Both the position numbers and the translations under genes were made by a program. From the NCBI RefSeq assembly GCF_932274485.2, contig NC_065885.2, positions 32,935,062-32,999,061 of the forward strand: a stretch of DNA of 64,000 nt, read 5' to 3'. The notes beneath the pieces are model-generated. The model saw only the letters and a list, made by a program, of their open reading frames with translations, did not search any database and was not told the origin of the DNA. The stretch is from Patella vulgata (taxonomy: Eukaryota; Mollusca; Gastropoda; Patellidae). Each line of letters begins with the position of its first letter. Position 1 is the first letter of the stretch. Positions 50,101-61,464 of the stretch are shown in pieces.

Positions 50101-50486
50101 TTTATGACTTTTTGTTCCCCGTCTTTCGATGAAAACAGCAGGGGACTATTAAAATGGATTCGTCTGTCTGTCCGTCCGTCTTTCTGCCCGTCACACTTTT
50201 TGGGACACAATAACTCTCCCTCTGTTCAAACTTGGTGTAGGTGTTTATTAGGTCGATGCTTTGATTGTTTATTAGGTCGATGCTTTGATTGAGTTTGAAG
50301 ATGGGCATTTTCGAAAAAAAGCAGGGGACTATTAAAATGGGTTCGTCCGTCCGTCACACTTTTTGGGACACAATAACTCTCCTTTTAATTAAGCTAAATG
50401 TCTAAACCAGGTGTAGGTGTTTATTAGGTTGATGCCTTGGTGGAGTTCGAAGATGGGCATTTTCTGCTTAGTGTAAGTGGAGATAA
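50101..50486 (-). mobile_element. TIR2 element, decayed copy
   Basis: TTTTTGTTCCCCGTCTTTCG at the left is a decayed terminus. Two head-to-tail blocks, each with GCAGGGGACTATTAAAATGG and GGGACACAATAACTCTCC, show a partial duplication. The right terminus is replaced by a TIR1 end at 50487. Confidence 0.75.
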
Positions 50487-50600
50487 AACCAGCGGCTGCC
50501 AGGCAGGATACGCCCACATTTTTGAGAGATGGATAGAGAACAAGCTAAAAAGAAAGTGATTTTTCCTACAATCAAGGGCCATAATTCATGGAGTTACATG
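50487..50600 (+). mobile_element. TIR1 element, one end only
   Basis: ACCAGCGGCTGCCAGGCAGG, ATACGCCCACATTTT, GAGAGATGGATAGAGAACAA and CAAGGGCCATAATTCATGG: the first ~110 bases of the family, then a jump to another repeat. Confidence 0.8.
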
Positions 50601-50605
50601 GATAT

Positions 50606-50802
50606 CTGTTATCACTCGTCACTTCAGCCAGTTATATAGAGGGATAACTCGTGTTTTCCTTTGGCGTTCGTCACTTCCGATTCATGACACCTGTATTACT
50701 CATCTATCTTTGCAATGATCTCTGTGTTAAAATTATATTTGGAACGTGTTTAACCAGTTCTATCACATATGTGATAATGACTGACACCAATATTGTCCTT
50801 TA
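50606..50802 (-). repeat. ~190-bp repeat, partner of 30391-30580
   Basis: Reverse complement of the repeat near 30.4 kb; contains ATCTGTTATCACTCGTCACT and GTGATAATGACTGACACC. Confidence 0.75.
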
Positions 50803-51882
50803 AGCATTACTGGACGCGCATGCTTTTCAGCCTGCTGTAGCGAGGGGGGGGGGGGTGTTGTCGAGACTGAAGTTGGCTTCCCGTTTGATGATTTGACTCG
50901 CACGATTTGCACAACTTGTTCTTCGAAATAGCTGGAAATTTACCGCCCTACTCGTAACTGGCAAACGTTTTATTTTCTGAGGATTTTTAAACTACGGTAT
51001 TTAAAGAGACTTACAAAAAATACCCACCAAAATAAAATCTATAGTCCAGGCCAAGAAGTCATCTTTTCAGGAACCTCCAACGCTAGTAACGTCAGACCTC
51101 AAATTAGGCCCATGCTGCATTTTGTTTTTTTGTTTTTTTTTCATTGGCCGTTAATGCCGAATCCACATGCTGTCATTTTTTTACTTCTGATTAGGGCCGA
51201 TTGGGTTTGATTTATGTTATACAAATTTTTCTTTTCTAATCGGAGAGGTATTTTTCATGACATGACCGGCCCGATTACGCACATTTAGGCTCAATAAGGT
51301 CATCAAGCGGACTTGAAAGACACAGATGGTATAGCTTGACAACTGAAATTAGGATGTACTTGATTAACAATATTCGATCACGCTCCCTCCCCACCACTGC
51401 ATGGGACAATGTGTTGTGCCATTTCATGAGTCTTACCCTCGCCTACAGCTCCTACAGAGTACCGACTTACGATATAAAATGGAATACGGCAACATTATAA
51501 GCTCCTATAGCTCACCAAATTATAAAAGAACAACCGAGCAGTGAGGAAAATGAAGCTTATTTGATGCCATATCAAAGACTGTTCCATACTCGTGTAGCAT
51601 TTATACATCGGTTAGCTTGTGTGTCAATCATAGGCTAAACGTTACCAGTGGAGGAAGCCTACCTACGCATCATTTTTAAAAAGGAGCGGGGGAGTTGACC
51701 TTACTATTGATAAATCTAATTACCTAATGTGTATGTATATAATGTATGGTACTATTATTCGAAACTATATATACTCAATCATATATACTATTATATTATA
51801 AAATATCCCCTTATATCCCATATTCAACCGGATGGAATTGAATAATAGAGGGTTATTCAATAGGGAATACCTCAGTTGCAAA
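50803..51882. other. Sequence without recognisable gene
   Basis: Includes a G homopolymer near 50846 and T runs near 51125. No frame or repeat recognised. Confidence 0.45.
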
Positions 51883-51883
51883 T

Positions 51884-51990
51884 GGGGTTGGATGGCTGAA
51901 TGGTTAGCGCGTGCGACCTGTATCATAAGGTCTGTGATTGAGTCAACTGGCGTGGTTTCGATTCCCCGGTTGTGCGTGACAAGTTTTACG
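51884..51990 (+). mobile_element. SINE family 1 head fragment
   Basis: GGGGTTGGATGGCTGAATGG, GTGATTGAGTCAACTGGCG, TTTCGATTCCCCGG and GTGCGTGACAAG match the tRNA-like head of the copy at 17320; the core and tail are missing. Confidence 0.85.
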
Positions 51991-53003
51991 TTTACTTCCA
52001 CAATGGGTGATATCCTAGACAAGTGTTTCCTAAGAAACTTATTAGAGGAAGCCATAGGAAATAGGCTTGATTCAGTTTGATTTTGGGTAAGACATAGTGT
52101 CTTTGCAGGGAAAAGCCCAAGGTAATCGCATCGAAAGGAGAAAGTACGTCGACAGTGTAATGGCAAGAAGTCAAATTATATAGAACAAGTTAACAAAAAC
52201 AATAACTTATCTGAAACCATCAAAGGAATAATAAAAAGAACAATAATAACAATATGATTTCAGATTAGTTATGGTTTTTGTTACCTTGTATATAATTTGA
52301 TTTCTTGCCATTACACTGTCATTATTTACTTGAGAACGACAAGGGGAACTTTTTGAAACGTAGTGTGAAATAAACTCAGTGATTGTTTTCCATATAAACT
52401 GTGTTTTAATATTACATAACTCGTAAGCATCCACGTTTAGCAAATCGAAAACAAGTAACTAGTATCAGGAGTGCCGAGGGCAAGGTGGGGTATGTGCGCT
52501 TGGTCAAATTCTCATAAAAGGCTTTTCTACATCAGGGGTACCGACAAGCCAAATATGAGGGCAAACCAGCTGGTGGTCTGGGGGCGTTGTATGCCTCACA
52601 GTGAGTACCAGGCGGGACAAGCTATTCCTTCGACAATTATTTCGTGATAAGGGTAGCGTTGGTGTAATTATATATCATAAATACTGTATATTCGAGGTAA
52701 TGGTAATGGTTAGTATCTTTATTCGTAAACACTGTGATTACGAATAACTCTGCCCTAAAAGTATACCTTCTGAAAAGCAAATACACATTTAAACTATGTA
52801 CCTGAAAAATACAATGCCCAAATAATCCTTTAAATCCGTGAAGCTTAGAATGACTATTGCCTCTGGTGTCCGGCTCACATATACAACGACAATTGTACAA
52901 TATTAACATTTCTTTAAAGGGCAAAAGTATTAGCATTATACACAGTATCGATAATTCAAAAAATATACATGTCTTGAATGCGTAACACGCCCACAATCAC
53001 CTT
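51991..53003. other. Sequence without recognisable gene
   Basis: The minus strand of 52637-52996 is open for 119 codons but has no recognisable motif. Its end (GAATAAAGATACTAACC followed by ATTACC repeats, reverse strand) looks more like the 3' untranslated end of a retroelement than a gene. Confidence 0.35.
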
Positions 53004-53578
53004 AAAGGGACAATAACACTCTTGCTGGCTTGACAGCTCCAGAAAATAAAAAAATAGCCTTATTCTAAGTACTAGATGTGTTAGTGTCCTACCTGTTTTG
53101 TAAATTATCCATTAAATCCTATTTTACTTGTCCAGAGGGTTCAAAAGCTTTACGTCAGGCTTTTCAAATCATTTAGTTGAATTTTTCCAATTTTTTAAAG
53201 AAATGAAATGAAATGGGGTTTAACGTCCTACTGTTCTGCTCCTATGCTCGGCTAATGAAGACGGCCAATTTTTTAAATTAGGTGTGTTAAGATGAAATTT
53301 GTATCATCAATTAATTGGAATATTGTAAAATAGTACAATTTGTTGACCAGAATAAAGATTGGGACATATTATTCAGTTACAACAAGAGTGGTATTGAGCC
53401 TTTAATGTACAAATGGTTTTAATCATGTAACATCGGAGGTCAGTAACGTTATAAATCAATATGCGGATATTATTTTCATAAAGAACCTCCCACTTGAAAA
53501 TTTAGTGCCTATACGCACTAAAAGTTAATTCCATACATATCGAATTATATAACGGGTATATTACGATGAAGTCAATAA
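53004..53578 (+). repeat. 500-bp dispersed repeat R, copy 2
   Basis: Collinear with 47006-47507. Differences are a 29-base gap (the AAATATTTGTAAATCC part), a 15-base insertion near 53430 (CATCGGAGG) and a 65-base SINE insertion at 53200-53264. Confidence 0.9.
53200..53264 (-). mobile_element. SINE family 2, 65-bp 5'-truncated insertion
   Basis: GAAATGAAATGAAATGGGGT, then TCCTACTGTTCTGCTCC and GGCTAATGAAGACGG: only the last 65 bases of the family. The 13-bp duplication CCAATTTTTTAAA flanks it (53187-53199 and 53265-53277), and the empty site is present in copy 1 of repeat R near 47219. Confidence 0.95.
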
Positions 53579-53589
53579 CGACACAATTT

Positions 53590-53770
53590 TAAGTAGCTAA
53601 GTCTCTAACTCAATTTCATCCAAAATCTTCAACATTGAAAACACGAATTATTTGTCAATTTAAAACAACATTGATGCTGTGATCTTACCGGAAAAATATG
53701 GGCTTCTGATATCCAATATTTAAGACAAAATAAATATTTTACCATTGGTACACGAATCGTGTACCATAAT
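53590..53770 (+). repeat. 180-bp repeat, partner of 42445-42625
   Basis: Same blocks and the same GGTACACGAATCGTGTACC palindrome as the copy at 42.4 kb; it starts about 12 bases after repeat R ends. Confidence 0.85.
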
Positions 53771-55735
53771 GCGTTTCAGCCCCAGTTCTAGCAAGAGACT
53801 AGACATATTGCACCAAACCAAACGGCGTATGTAGACTGCTGGCTTATTTATTTCACGGAACATAACTGATTTGAATTAGAGTAAAAACAGAAACGATTGA
53901 ATGTAAATCAGTTTATATACATTCATATTACAGTATTATATGAGTTGCGACCCACTTGTGTCAATTTCTAGGTCCCAAATGTTATCGATTTAGCTCCTTT
54001 AATCAATCATACATTTATTTACACTATTTGCATACTGTGTGCAAATGCATTGATAACTATTATGATTCATGTTCGGCTCATGATTTCCAGTGATTTTCAT
54101 CAAGTTCCGGTTATGAAAAGGTGAGAAATAGCGGACATGTCAAGAATATGAAAAGATGCTGGCCATTGGGTAGTTTCAGAAAGATTTTGATTGAAAGTGT
54201 GATTTCCTTTTTCAAATTGCTTGAATAATTTCTTTACTTTAAAATGAATAATGTTTTTTAGACCAAAATTATATTTCTTGTTTAAATTTATCGAGACTTT
54301 TTAGATTGTTCAAAATAATTAGGTAGTTTAATAGCACTAGGAAAGAAACGATAAGACGAAGAGGTCGTTCTGTAATGTGTAATTTGGAAATTAAATCAGT
54401 CGAATAGTCTGGCAAGTATCCATAGACTAATTCCAAACAAATATGGCGGGCCCCATGAACGAAATTGGTATCTTTTACATGGATCTATCTTATGACACGA
54501 CGTGAGCTTCATGGTGATTAATGAGAGGGAATCGGGGAGGGTTGTTTAAATATAGTATTATTACTAGCAATAGTTTGCGAGATTTCCTTTTTAGTGTGAG
54601 CGTGAGGCATCTAAACATTCAAATGTATCCGTTAAAAATCAAAGTTCTTGATGGTAGTTAATGCAAAGACTTTTTGGGGTTTTTTTAATACTCATTCAAG
54701 TACCGTGGCTATACTTAATCAACAGAAGGACTAAATGGGCTGGTGTTAGTAATACTTAAAATTGTACTTAAAAATAAACACCACATTATCTTTGAATGCT
54801 GAATAAAACGAATATAGTGTTTCCTTTGCCGGCTCTTTTGCTAAAAGCACCATTGTGTGCCGCTAGTTTCAAATATCACTTTGCCGTTTGAATGTTATAA
54901 AAGTAAACTTTTATAATAATTGACATCAAAATAACTAAGTAACGTTGTTGAGGTATTCCCTGTGTAGCTAGTTTCCATGCGTTAACTCCGGCAAAGGTGT
55001 CGTTCAGCTTGTGAAAAAGAAATGCACCACGCAAAAGCAAAGACCCAGAAGACAAATCCGCGGATAAAACACATCACACACTAGACACGGATATTGTAAA
55101 TTACTCGTGTGTATTTGAATAAATTACTCATGTAAATTTGAATATATGATTAGAAGTTCATTTGCCGGAACAATCAAGCAAGACTAAAACAGTAAATAAT
55201 ACAATGTTTAAGTACAGCTTTGTTACCCAACCAAAAGTACTATAAGAAATATAAAAACTACCAAGACAACACCTTGACATGTCGGCGTCCACATAAAAGA
55301 ACGTCACTGTCCGAGCCAACATTTTCCGCCACAACACACCAGAGCCTAATTATATAGTAGGTCTAGACAACTGACGTCATGGGCGCCATTTTGTTACCCT
55401 TTCCTACGTTGCAGATAGAGTCACAATGCAGCGTGTGACCGATTTATATGTTTTAGATCTGGACAAATGTATTTTTATGTTCACTCCAGTGTAGGGGTAG
55501 ACAATATTTTCAATAAATCAATTAATCACATTATGTAAATTTTATTGACATTATTTATTATTTTTTTGTTTTAACATTAAAAATACCGCAATAATCCAAT
55601 ATATCGTTTGACTACAGATTAAATCGAAAGTATCGAATAATGATTACCTTTATTTAATTTTTATGGTATGTTATTATCCCGCGCCGAACGAAGTTAGGGT
55701 GGGATATTGAAACGACCATCCCTATTTCGTTTCTG
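53771..55735. other. Sequence without recognisable gene
   Basis: AT-rich sequence with no frame or repeat that I recognise, apart from a perfect TGACGTCA at 55372 beside a GGGCGCCATTTTGTT block. Confidence 0.45.
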
Positions 55736-55739
55736 ATTT

Positions 55740-56594
55740 TTTTATACCTCCACATTTTCATGTGGACGTATATTGTCGTTACCCCTGTCTATCCGTCCAC
55801 AATTTGTTTGTGAATACTCTACAGGCCACAAGTTTTATTCAATTTTGACGAAACTTAAAAAATAGGTCTATCTCCCAAAAAGATATCGGTTTCTTTCGAT
55901 ATTGTCATATATCGGACCATAAATTCGTGGATTATGGCCCCTGATTGTACGAAAAATCACGTTTTTAGCTTGTGGACACTCTAGAGGTCCCAATTTTCAT
56001 CTGATTTAGATGAAACTTGAAATGCATGTTTATAACCCAAGGATCGTGGTTCCTGTCGATATTTGCGCATATAGGAACGTAACTTCTGAATTATGGCCCC
56101 TGACCTCTAGAGGTCACAATTATTATCCGATTTAAAAAAAACAACGTTTGAATATATCACCGTTACACTGTAATGATGCTTTAGTTCGAATTTGGTGAAA
56201 ATCGGACCAAAACTGCCAGACAAAATGGCCGCCCCTTGTACGCGAATAGTGTAAACAAAATATGGTATATCAAGGTTGAATATTTCACCGTTACACCCTA
56301 ATGATGACTGAGTACGAATTTCGTGAAAATCAGACCAACATTGCCGGACAAAACGACCGCCTCTCGTACGCAAATGGTGTAAATATAAGATATATCAAAG
56401 TTGTGGTCCCTCTAGAAGTCACAATTTGTATCCACTTTTGATGAAACCTGAAATATATCTTTATAACCCACAGATCTTAGTTCCTGTTGATATAAGGATC
56501 GTAACTTCCTGAATTATAAATCACTTTTTGTTTTAGCCTGTTCTCTATTCATCTCTAGCAAATGCGGGCGTATCCTGCCTGGCAGCCACTGGTT
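55740..56594 (-). mobile_element. TIR1 element, complete copy G
   Basis: Left end TTTATACCTCCACATTTTCATG, right end GCAAATGCGGGCGTATCC with TGCCTGGCAGCCACTGG. Internal units include GGACAAAATGGCCGCCCC-like blocks. About 855 bp, shorter than copies C and D by loss of internal units. Confidence 0.85.
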
Positions 56595-56599
56595 CAAAA

Positions 56600-57185
56600 C
56601 AAAAGTGACATTAAAACTACCGCAATGATCCAATATATCGTTTGAATCGAAACACACCTAGGCTTACTTGGTTAGGCCTGCACTGTGTGTAACAAGATCA
56701 TAACAAATTGTTGAAAATTCACTCCTGGATGAAGATATCAAACATAATCACTTATTAAGAAAAACTGAAAAACAAAATGACCATATCGATGAAGTTTACA
56801 TCGAAAAACATCTATTAACTAGGCTAGGTCTATAGATATTACTGCAGGCCTACACTATGTCAAACTCTAGAGTGTCATTCCCAAGTACATAAAATTTTTT
56901 CGAAAATTCACTCATGGATACAGCCATTAAATATATCTATACAAATTAACCAAAACCCCAAAACTTTATGCCATTCAGACGAAATCTAAATCGAAAAAAT
57001 ATCTACTACTTAGGCTAGGCCTATATTTGGGCCTACACTGTCAAAGTGTCATTCTCAAGTTCATAACAAATCTTCGGAAATTCATTCATCAAAAAATAAA
57101 AAATAACTAATGACGTGAAGGTCAATAGCTTGGGAACTTCTTTGAACTACAATAACAATCTACAGTCGCTTGAAATCGTTAAAAA
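56600..57185. other. Diverged internal repeats, no gene
   Basis: TAGGCTAGGTCTATA, CTACACTGTGT/CTACACTATGT and ATTCACTC recur at intervals of about 170 bases, suggesting a very old tandem repeat. No coding frame. Confidence 0.4.
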
Positions 57186-57189
57186 AAAC

Positions 57190-57345
57190 GAATGATAGGC
57201 TACTAACATCACACAAGAAATAATTTTTACCAGGCTTCCACCCACTCCTTTTTACTTTCACTGCCCCCAATCAACGCCTTTCTGCATTTTTTGGGAACCT
57301 GTGCCCATGTCTTGTGTGGCATTTCACGGCCACACATCATACCAT
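57190..57345 (-). pseudogene. THAP-domain remnant, first duplicate
   Basis: The same domain as the copy at 57683-57853 (CVAVKCHTRHGHRFPKNAERR, then LGAVKVKRSGWKPGKN), but with a stop at codon 3 and another after ERR. TGACGTCC (57416), CACGTGAC (57429) and CCAAT (57447) lie 70-110 bases upstream on its coding strand. Confidence 0.75.
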
Positions 57346-57682
57346 TTATGTCATTTAAAAACTCGTCAAATTATAGACTACCATGCAGACGATTCTTTTC
57401 AGATGGGTAACTTAATGACGTCCACATGTCACGTGACTACCATTAGCCAATCAGAATCGAAACACGGGTTGGCCAGACTATGTGCATGGGGTATACCCGT
57501 CTTCATCGGTCCGGATGGTGTAGAAATGTCGGTTATAAAACCCCCTTTTTTTATTTTAGTCTTGAAGGCTTGTCCCAAAGAACTACAATTATATTCTGTA
57601 CTGTTAGTGATTTAATGCAGACGATTCTTTTAAGATGGGTAACTTAATGGCGTCCACATGTCACGTGACTACCATTACCCAA

Positions 57683-57853
57683 TCAGAATCGAGACACGGT
57701 TGATAGGCTACTAACATCACACAAGAAAGAATTTTTACCAGGCTTCCATCCACTACTTTTTACTTTCACTGCCCCCAATCGACGCCTTTCTGTATTTTTT
57801 GGGAACCTGTGACCATCTCTTGTGTGGCATTTCACGGCCACACAACAGACCAT
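57683..57853 (-). pseudogene. THAP-domain remnant, second duplicate, open for 56 codons
   Basis: Starts MVCCVAVKCHTRDGHRFPKN and continues TERRRLGAVKVKSSGWKPGK and FLCDVSSL. It has the C-x4-C pair, HRFPKN, the W-x-P turn and the third zinc cysteine. The fourth ligand, normally histidine in C-x2-HF, reads serine, and the frame ends soon after, before an AVPxxF motif. So the finger is probably not functional. It has no intron where the copy at 46245 has one. Confidence 0.75.
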
Positions 57854-58094
57854 TTATGTCATTTAAAAACTCGTCAAATTATAGACAAACCATGCAGACG
57901 ATTCTTTTCAGGTGACTACCATTAGCCAATCAGAATCGAGACACGGGTTGGTCAGACTCTCTATGTGCATGGGGTATACCCGTCTTCATTGGTCAGGATG
58001 GTGCAGAAATATCGGTTATGAAACCCCTTTTTTATTTTAGTCTTGAATGCTTGTTCCAAAGAACTACAATATATTCTGTACTGTCGGCGGTTCA

Positions 58095-59865
58095 ATCCTG
58101 GATCCTTTGTCTTTAAAGTAAGTTTCTTTCACGTTATAGTTTAATTGGCGCGATAGTCATATATCGTACTTCTAGTCTCGAACATTTGTAGCTAATGACA
58201 TTAGTATGGTTTGTTTAAAACAACTTTTTTATTTTTTGCAGAATATATAGTCCAAAATATCCTGCTTTGCCTGGTGAACCTTACTTATATTACTAATAAC
58301 TTTTGTATGGCTAATATCAATAAAGATTTGTAAACATTTGTCATTTGGTATTTAATGTCACGTTAGAATGTTTTTATATATCTTAATTTACTATCACTTA
58401 TATTCGGGCATATTTATTCTGTTCATGAATGAGTGACACAGTGTTGGACTTTTATAATATTTATCATTAAACAATCCCATAAGGGACAACATATTTAACA
58501 AGTTTAACCCTCATCTGGACAGGTTTGAAACCGAGATAAATAAAGATTCATATATATGGGGTTTTTTTTCATGTGGATTCCAATAAATATGAAATAGTTA
58601 TATTAGGAGATATAAAACTGGAGTCAATATAGCTAATTTAATATTCACAAGTTTTATGTTCGACAGTCTATGGATTTTATTTTTAAAGAAGGAAATAAAG
58701 AGCATTACATGTAAAATCTCTATTGAACTAGTCTAGCATTAAATGTGCCGTCCGTGGTTTTCATGTTATTGCTATTTTAAATGTCAACGTATGTAATTTA
58801 AAGATATATTTATTTCCTTGGCAGCCTTGGTCCTAAGTAAGTACATCGATTGTAAAATATATTTAAAACGGATAAGCCTCTTTGATTTGGATTTTATGTG
58901 TTATTAGTGTTCTAGTATGACAGTCTGTCTTCTTTGAAAATTAGCCACTATTGAGCTTTTGTGTTCCACTTTTGAGACAGTAAGTCACCATTTAAATTAA
59001 AATTAGTAAGGCCACTTAATCTATTCAAACAAATAAATAATCATATATTAAAGAGCTTATCCCATCACTATTCTATATAACACCTACGATCAGATCAGTT
59101 TGATTTGTTATAACCAAATCAGAGGTTTGGTGCCTTAAAAGATAGTTTTAGTACCAACGTGTTGTATATTACAAGGAACTACAAGGAAAGCCGTTGTGCA
59201 AGACAACGAATGTGGAAGGCAAGTTAGGACAAGTTAGAATCAAATTACCCCGACGTTTCTTGCTGAATTTGACGACGAGGTCGAGCTGCCTCTCGCACGA
59301 ATAAGGAGACCAGTTGGGATTTTTTTCTAATTTGCCCCAGACCCAATCATAAGGTATTCAGTCTTATCGCGTTGAAATTTAGAAACTTGTTGCTCATTTA
59401 AGTCAAATTATATGTAAAATTAGATTACTTCAGTGTATAAGTGAAATGATCGTCCATGTTTTCAGACTATATGGCTGAGGATTTAGTATAAAGAGTATAC
59501 AAATGGCATTAGAAGCTCAAAGTGAGGAAGCTGATGATACATTACTGATGATAACACTTTGTGAAGGACCTTTTTAGCATATGTAAGCATTTGCCGATAG
59601 TCTGATTCGAGTTTATAAAGAAGAGTATCATTGTCCTTTATATGATTGTCTAAACTCGTATTGAGATCGTTGTGAACACGGACCGCAGTGGTTTCGGTAC
59701 TATGAACTTCCTGTAAGTACCCTGGAATTCTTTCATTTTATCTGTTGTCAGGGGTTAGTTGACTGGCAATTACGCGTTGTATGGTTTTGAAAGGAGGTAG
59801 GGTACAGGCCGGTGATTTGTCTCAAGATTTTCATCCAGATTGGCTTTTTTTAATCAATGGAAACT
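58095..59865. other. Sequence without recognisable gene
   Basis: AT-rich, several short poly(A)-like signals (near 58317 and 58541), no long frame and no repeat copy recognised. Confidence 0.45.
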
Positions 59866-59868
59866 GAG

Positions 59869-60138
59869 AGAGAGAAATGGGGTTTAACGTCCACTCGACA
59901 CAAACTAGGTCATTTCGGAACTAATACATGGTTCAATTTTTATTTCAGTAATTCGCTTGCGCGTAGGGGTCATTAGCAGTGGGAGGAAACCGTAGTACCC
60001 GTAGAAACCCCACGAGGTTGGACAGGCGACCCTACTCGTTGTCACGTACAACCGGGGAATCGAAACCACGCCAGTTGACTCAATGGCAGACCTTATGCTA
60101 CAGCGCGCATGTGCTAACCATTCGGCCATCTAACCCCG
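59869..60138 (-). mobile_element. SINE family 1, full-length copy
   Basis: The reverse complement begins GGGGTTAGATGGCCGAATGG (A-box), has GGTTTCGATTCCCCGG (B-box) and ends GTGGACGTTAAACCCC with a CT-rich tail. GGAAAC on both sides is a likely short target duplication. It differs from the 17320 copy by scattered changes and a 6-base insertion in the core. Confidence 0.92.
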
Positions 60139-60139
60139 C

Positions 60140-61464
60140 GGAAACATAGAAAAAATTACATCTCTTCTGAACGACAGGTTACATTTATAGGCATGTGCTT
60201 AGCTGCGCAAACAGTACTGCCAATATGGTATAGATGGACATTCCATCTAAACAAAATCAGGTTGTCAAACCATCTAGAAAATATACTAATCACATCCGCT
60301 GTGCTCTTTAATCTAGAGTTACTTGAATAATGGAGGTAATTTTACCGAATACGTCTTTTCAGGATCTCATTTCTTCAGATCTTTTTTCTCTAAAGGATAA
60401 ATCAAAAGATACAGAACCATAAATTGCACATCGAGTTTGTTCTTTATACCACATCATTTTAAATACATCAAACGAGAATGTTATAAAACATTGGTGATAT
60501 ATTATTTAACATTCTGTAAATCATTGTAAATGATCATGTATGAAATAATGTTAATCAAGGATTGCATTGTCCTTCAAAAACATATCATGAACGTTGCTTA
60601 TTTTGTGAAGTGAAGGCTGCAACGGCTTAGCTTTGGTCGTTTGATTGTTATCTGTAAAGCCCTCTTTTTTTTTCTTTTTTTTTGGGGGGGGGGGGGATTT
60701 TTTGGTTTGTATACCTCAACCACTAACGGACAGTGCGAGTGATGACAGTGCATGTCAATCACGAGTATATGATTAGTAAACAACTAATTTATAGTAAAAG
60801 AACATTTAATAGAATAAACTGTCCTATCACTAGACGAATTAACATGATGGTCATAATCGATGTAACACGATTGGTCTCAATCGAATTATCGTGATTGGTC
60901 TAAATTGCACACTTTACTTTAACCTAAGTCAGAGAGGTCGAACCCCTTTAAATAAGTTCTAGACGTCATTAACACTTTACAAGACTTTCCGACATAAGCG
61001 TTTTAAGGGTATATTAGTAATTGTTGTAAGTAGAATGGCTTTACCGTTTCCATTGAGGGTGAGATCGCAGACAGATGTTTCTTAGGAAACCTGAAGAAAG
61101 AAGAAACAGTAAATATCTTCGCCCTAATTCATCATGTTACATTCTCAGTTAAAATCTGTACACTACACCCGAGTTTACCGGTATTCCACCTCCAATGCCA
61201 TTTTGATATTTGTATAGTTTGTTATCATGTTTTATTTTCAACAAGACAATTAGTCATCACAATCCCACGCCCTTGCACTTGTTTAGAAGGCATAAGGAAA
61301 ACAACTTCTTGGAATATTAATGAGAATTGTCACAAGATTCAAACTCTGGTCACACTAGCTCGGCAAGGCTCAGTCGCTACTCCCTCCCTGTAAGGTTCGT
61401 ACAACAACCTTTGCCTACCTCAATCAGCTGCCGTATGTTAAACATTAAGCTTATACATAAGAAA
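60140..61464. other. Sequence without recognisable gene
   Basis: T and G homopolymers near 60665-60695; no frame or repeat recognised. Confidence 0.45.

Larger units (their letters stand above)
57190..58090. repeat. Tandem duplication of ~400-500 bp carrying a THAP remnant
   Basis: 57194-57612 recurs as 57700-58085, with a partial third piece at 57613-57695. Each full unit includes a THAP remnant (minus strand), CCAAT and E-box-like sites, and a SINE family 2 end (GGGGTATACCCGTCTTCATT). Confidence 0.85.

Noticed and set aside
52637-52996. 119-codon minus-strand frame as a membrane protein
   Set aside because: The hydrophobic start is followed by unremarkable sequence; its end resembles a retroelement 3' untranslated region with ATTACC repeats.
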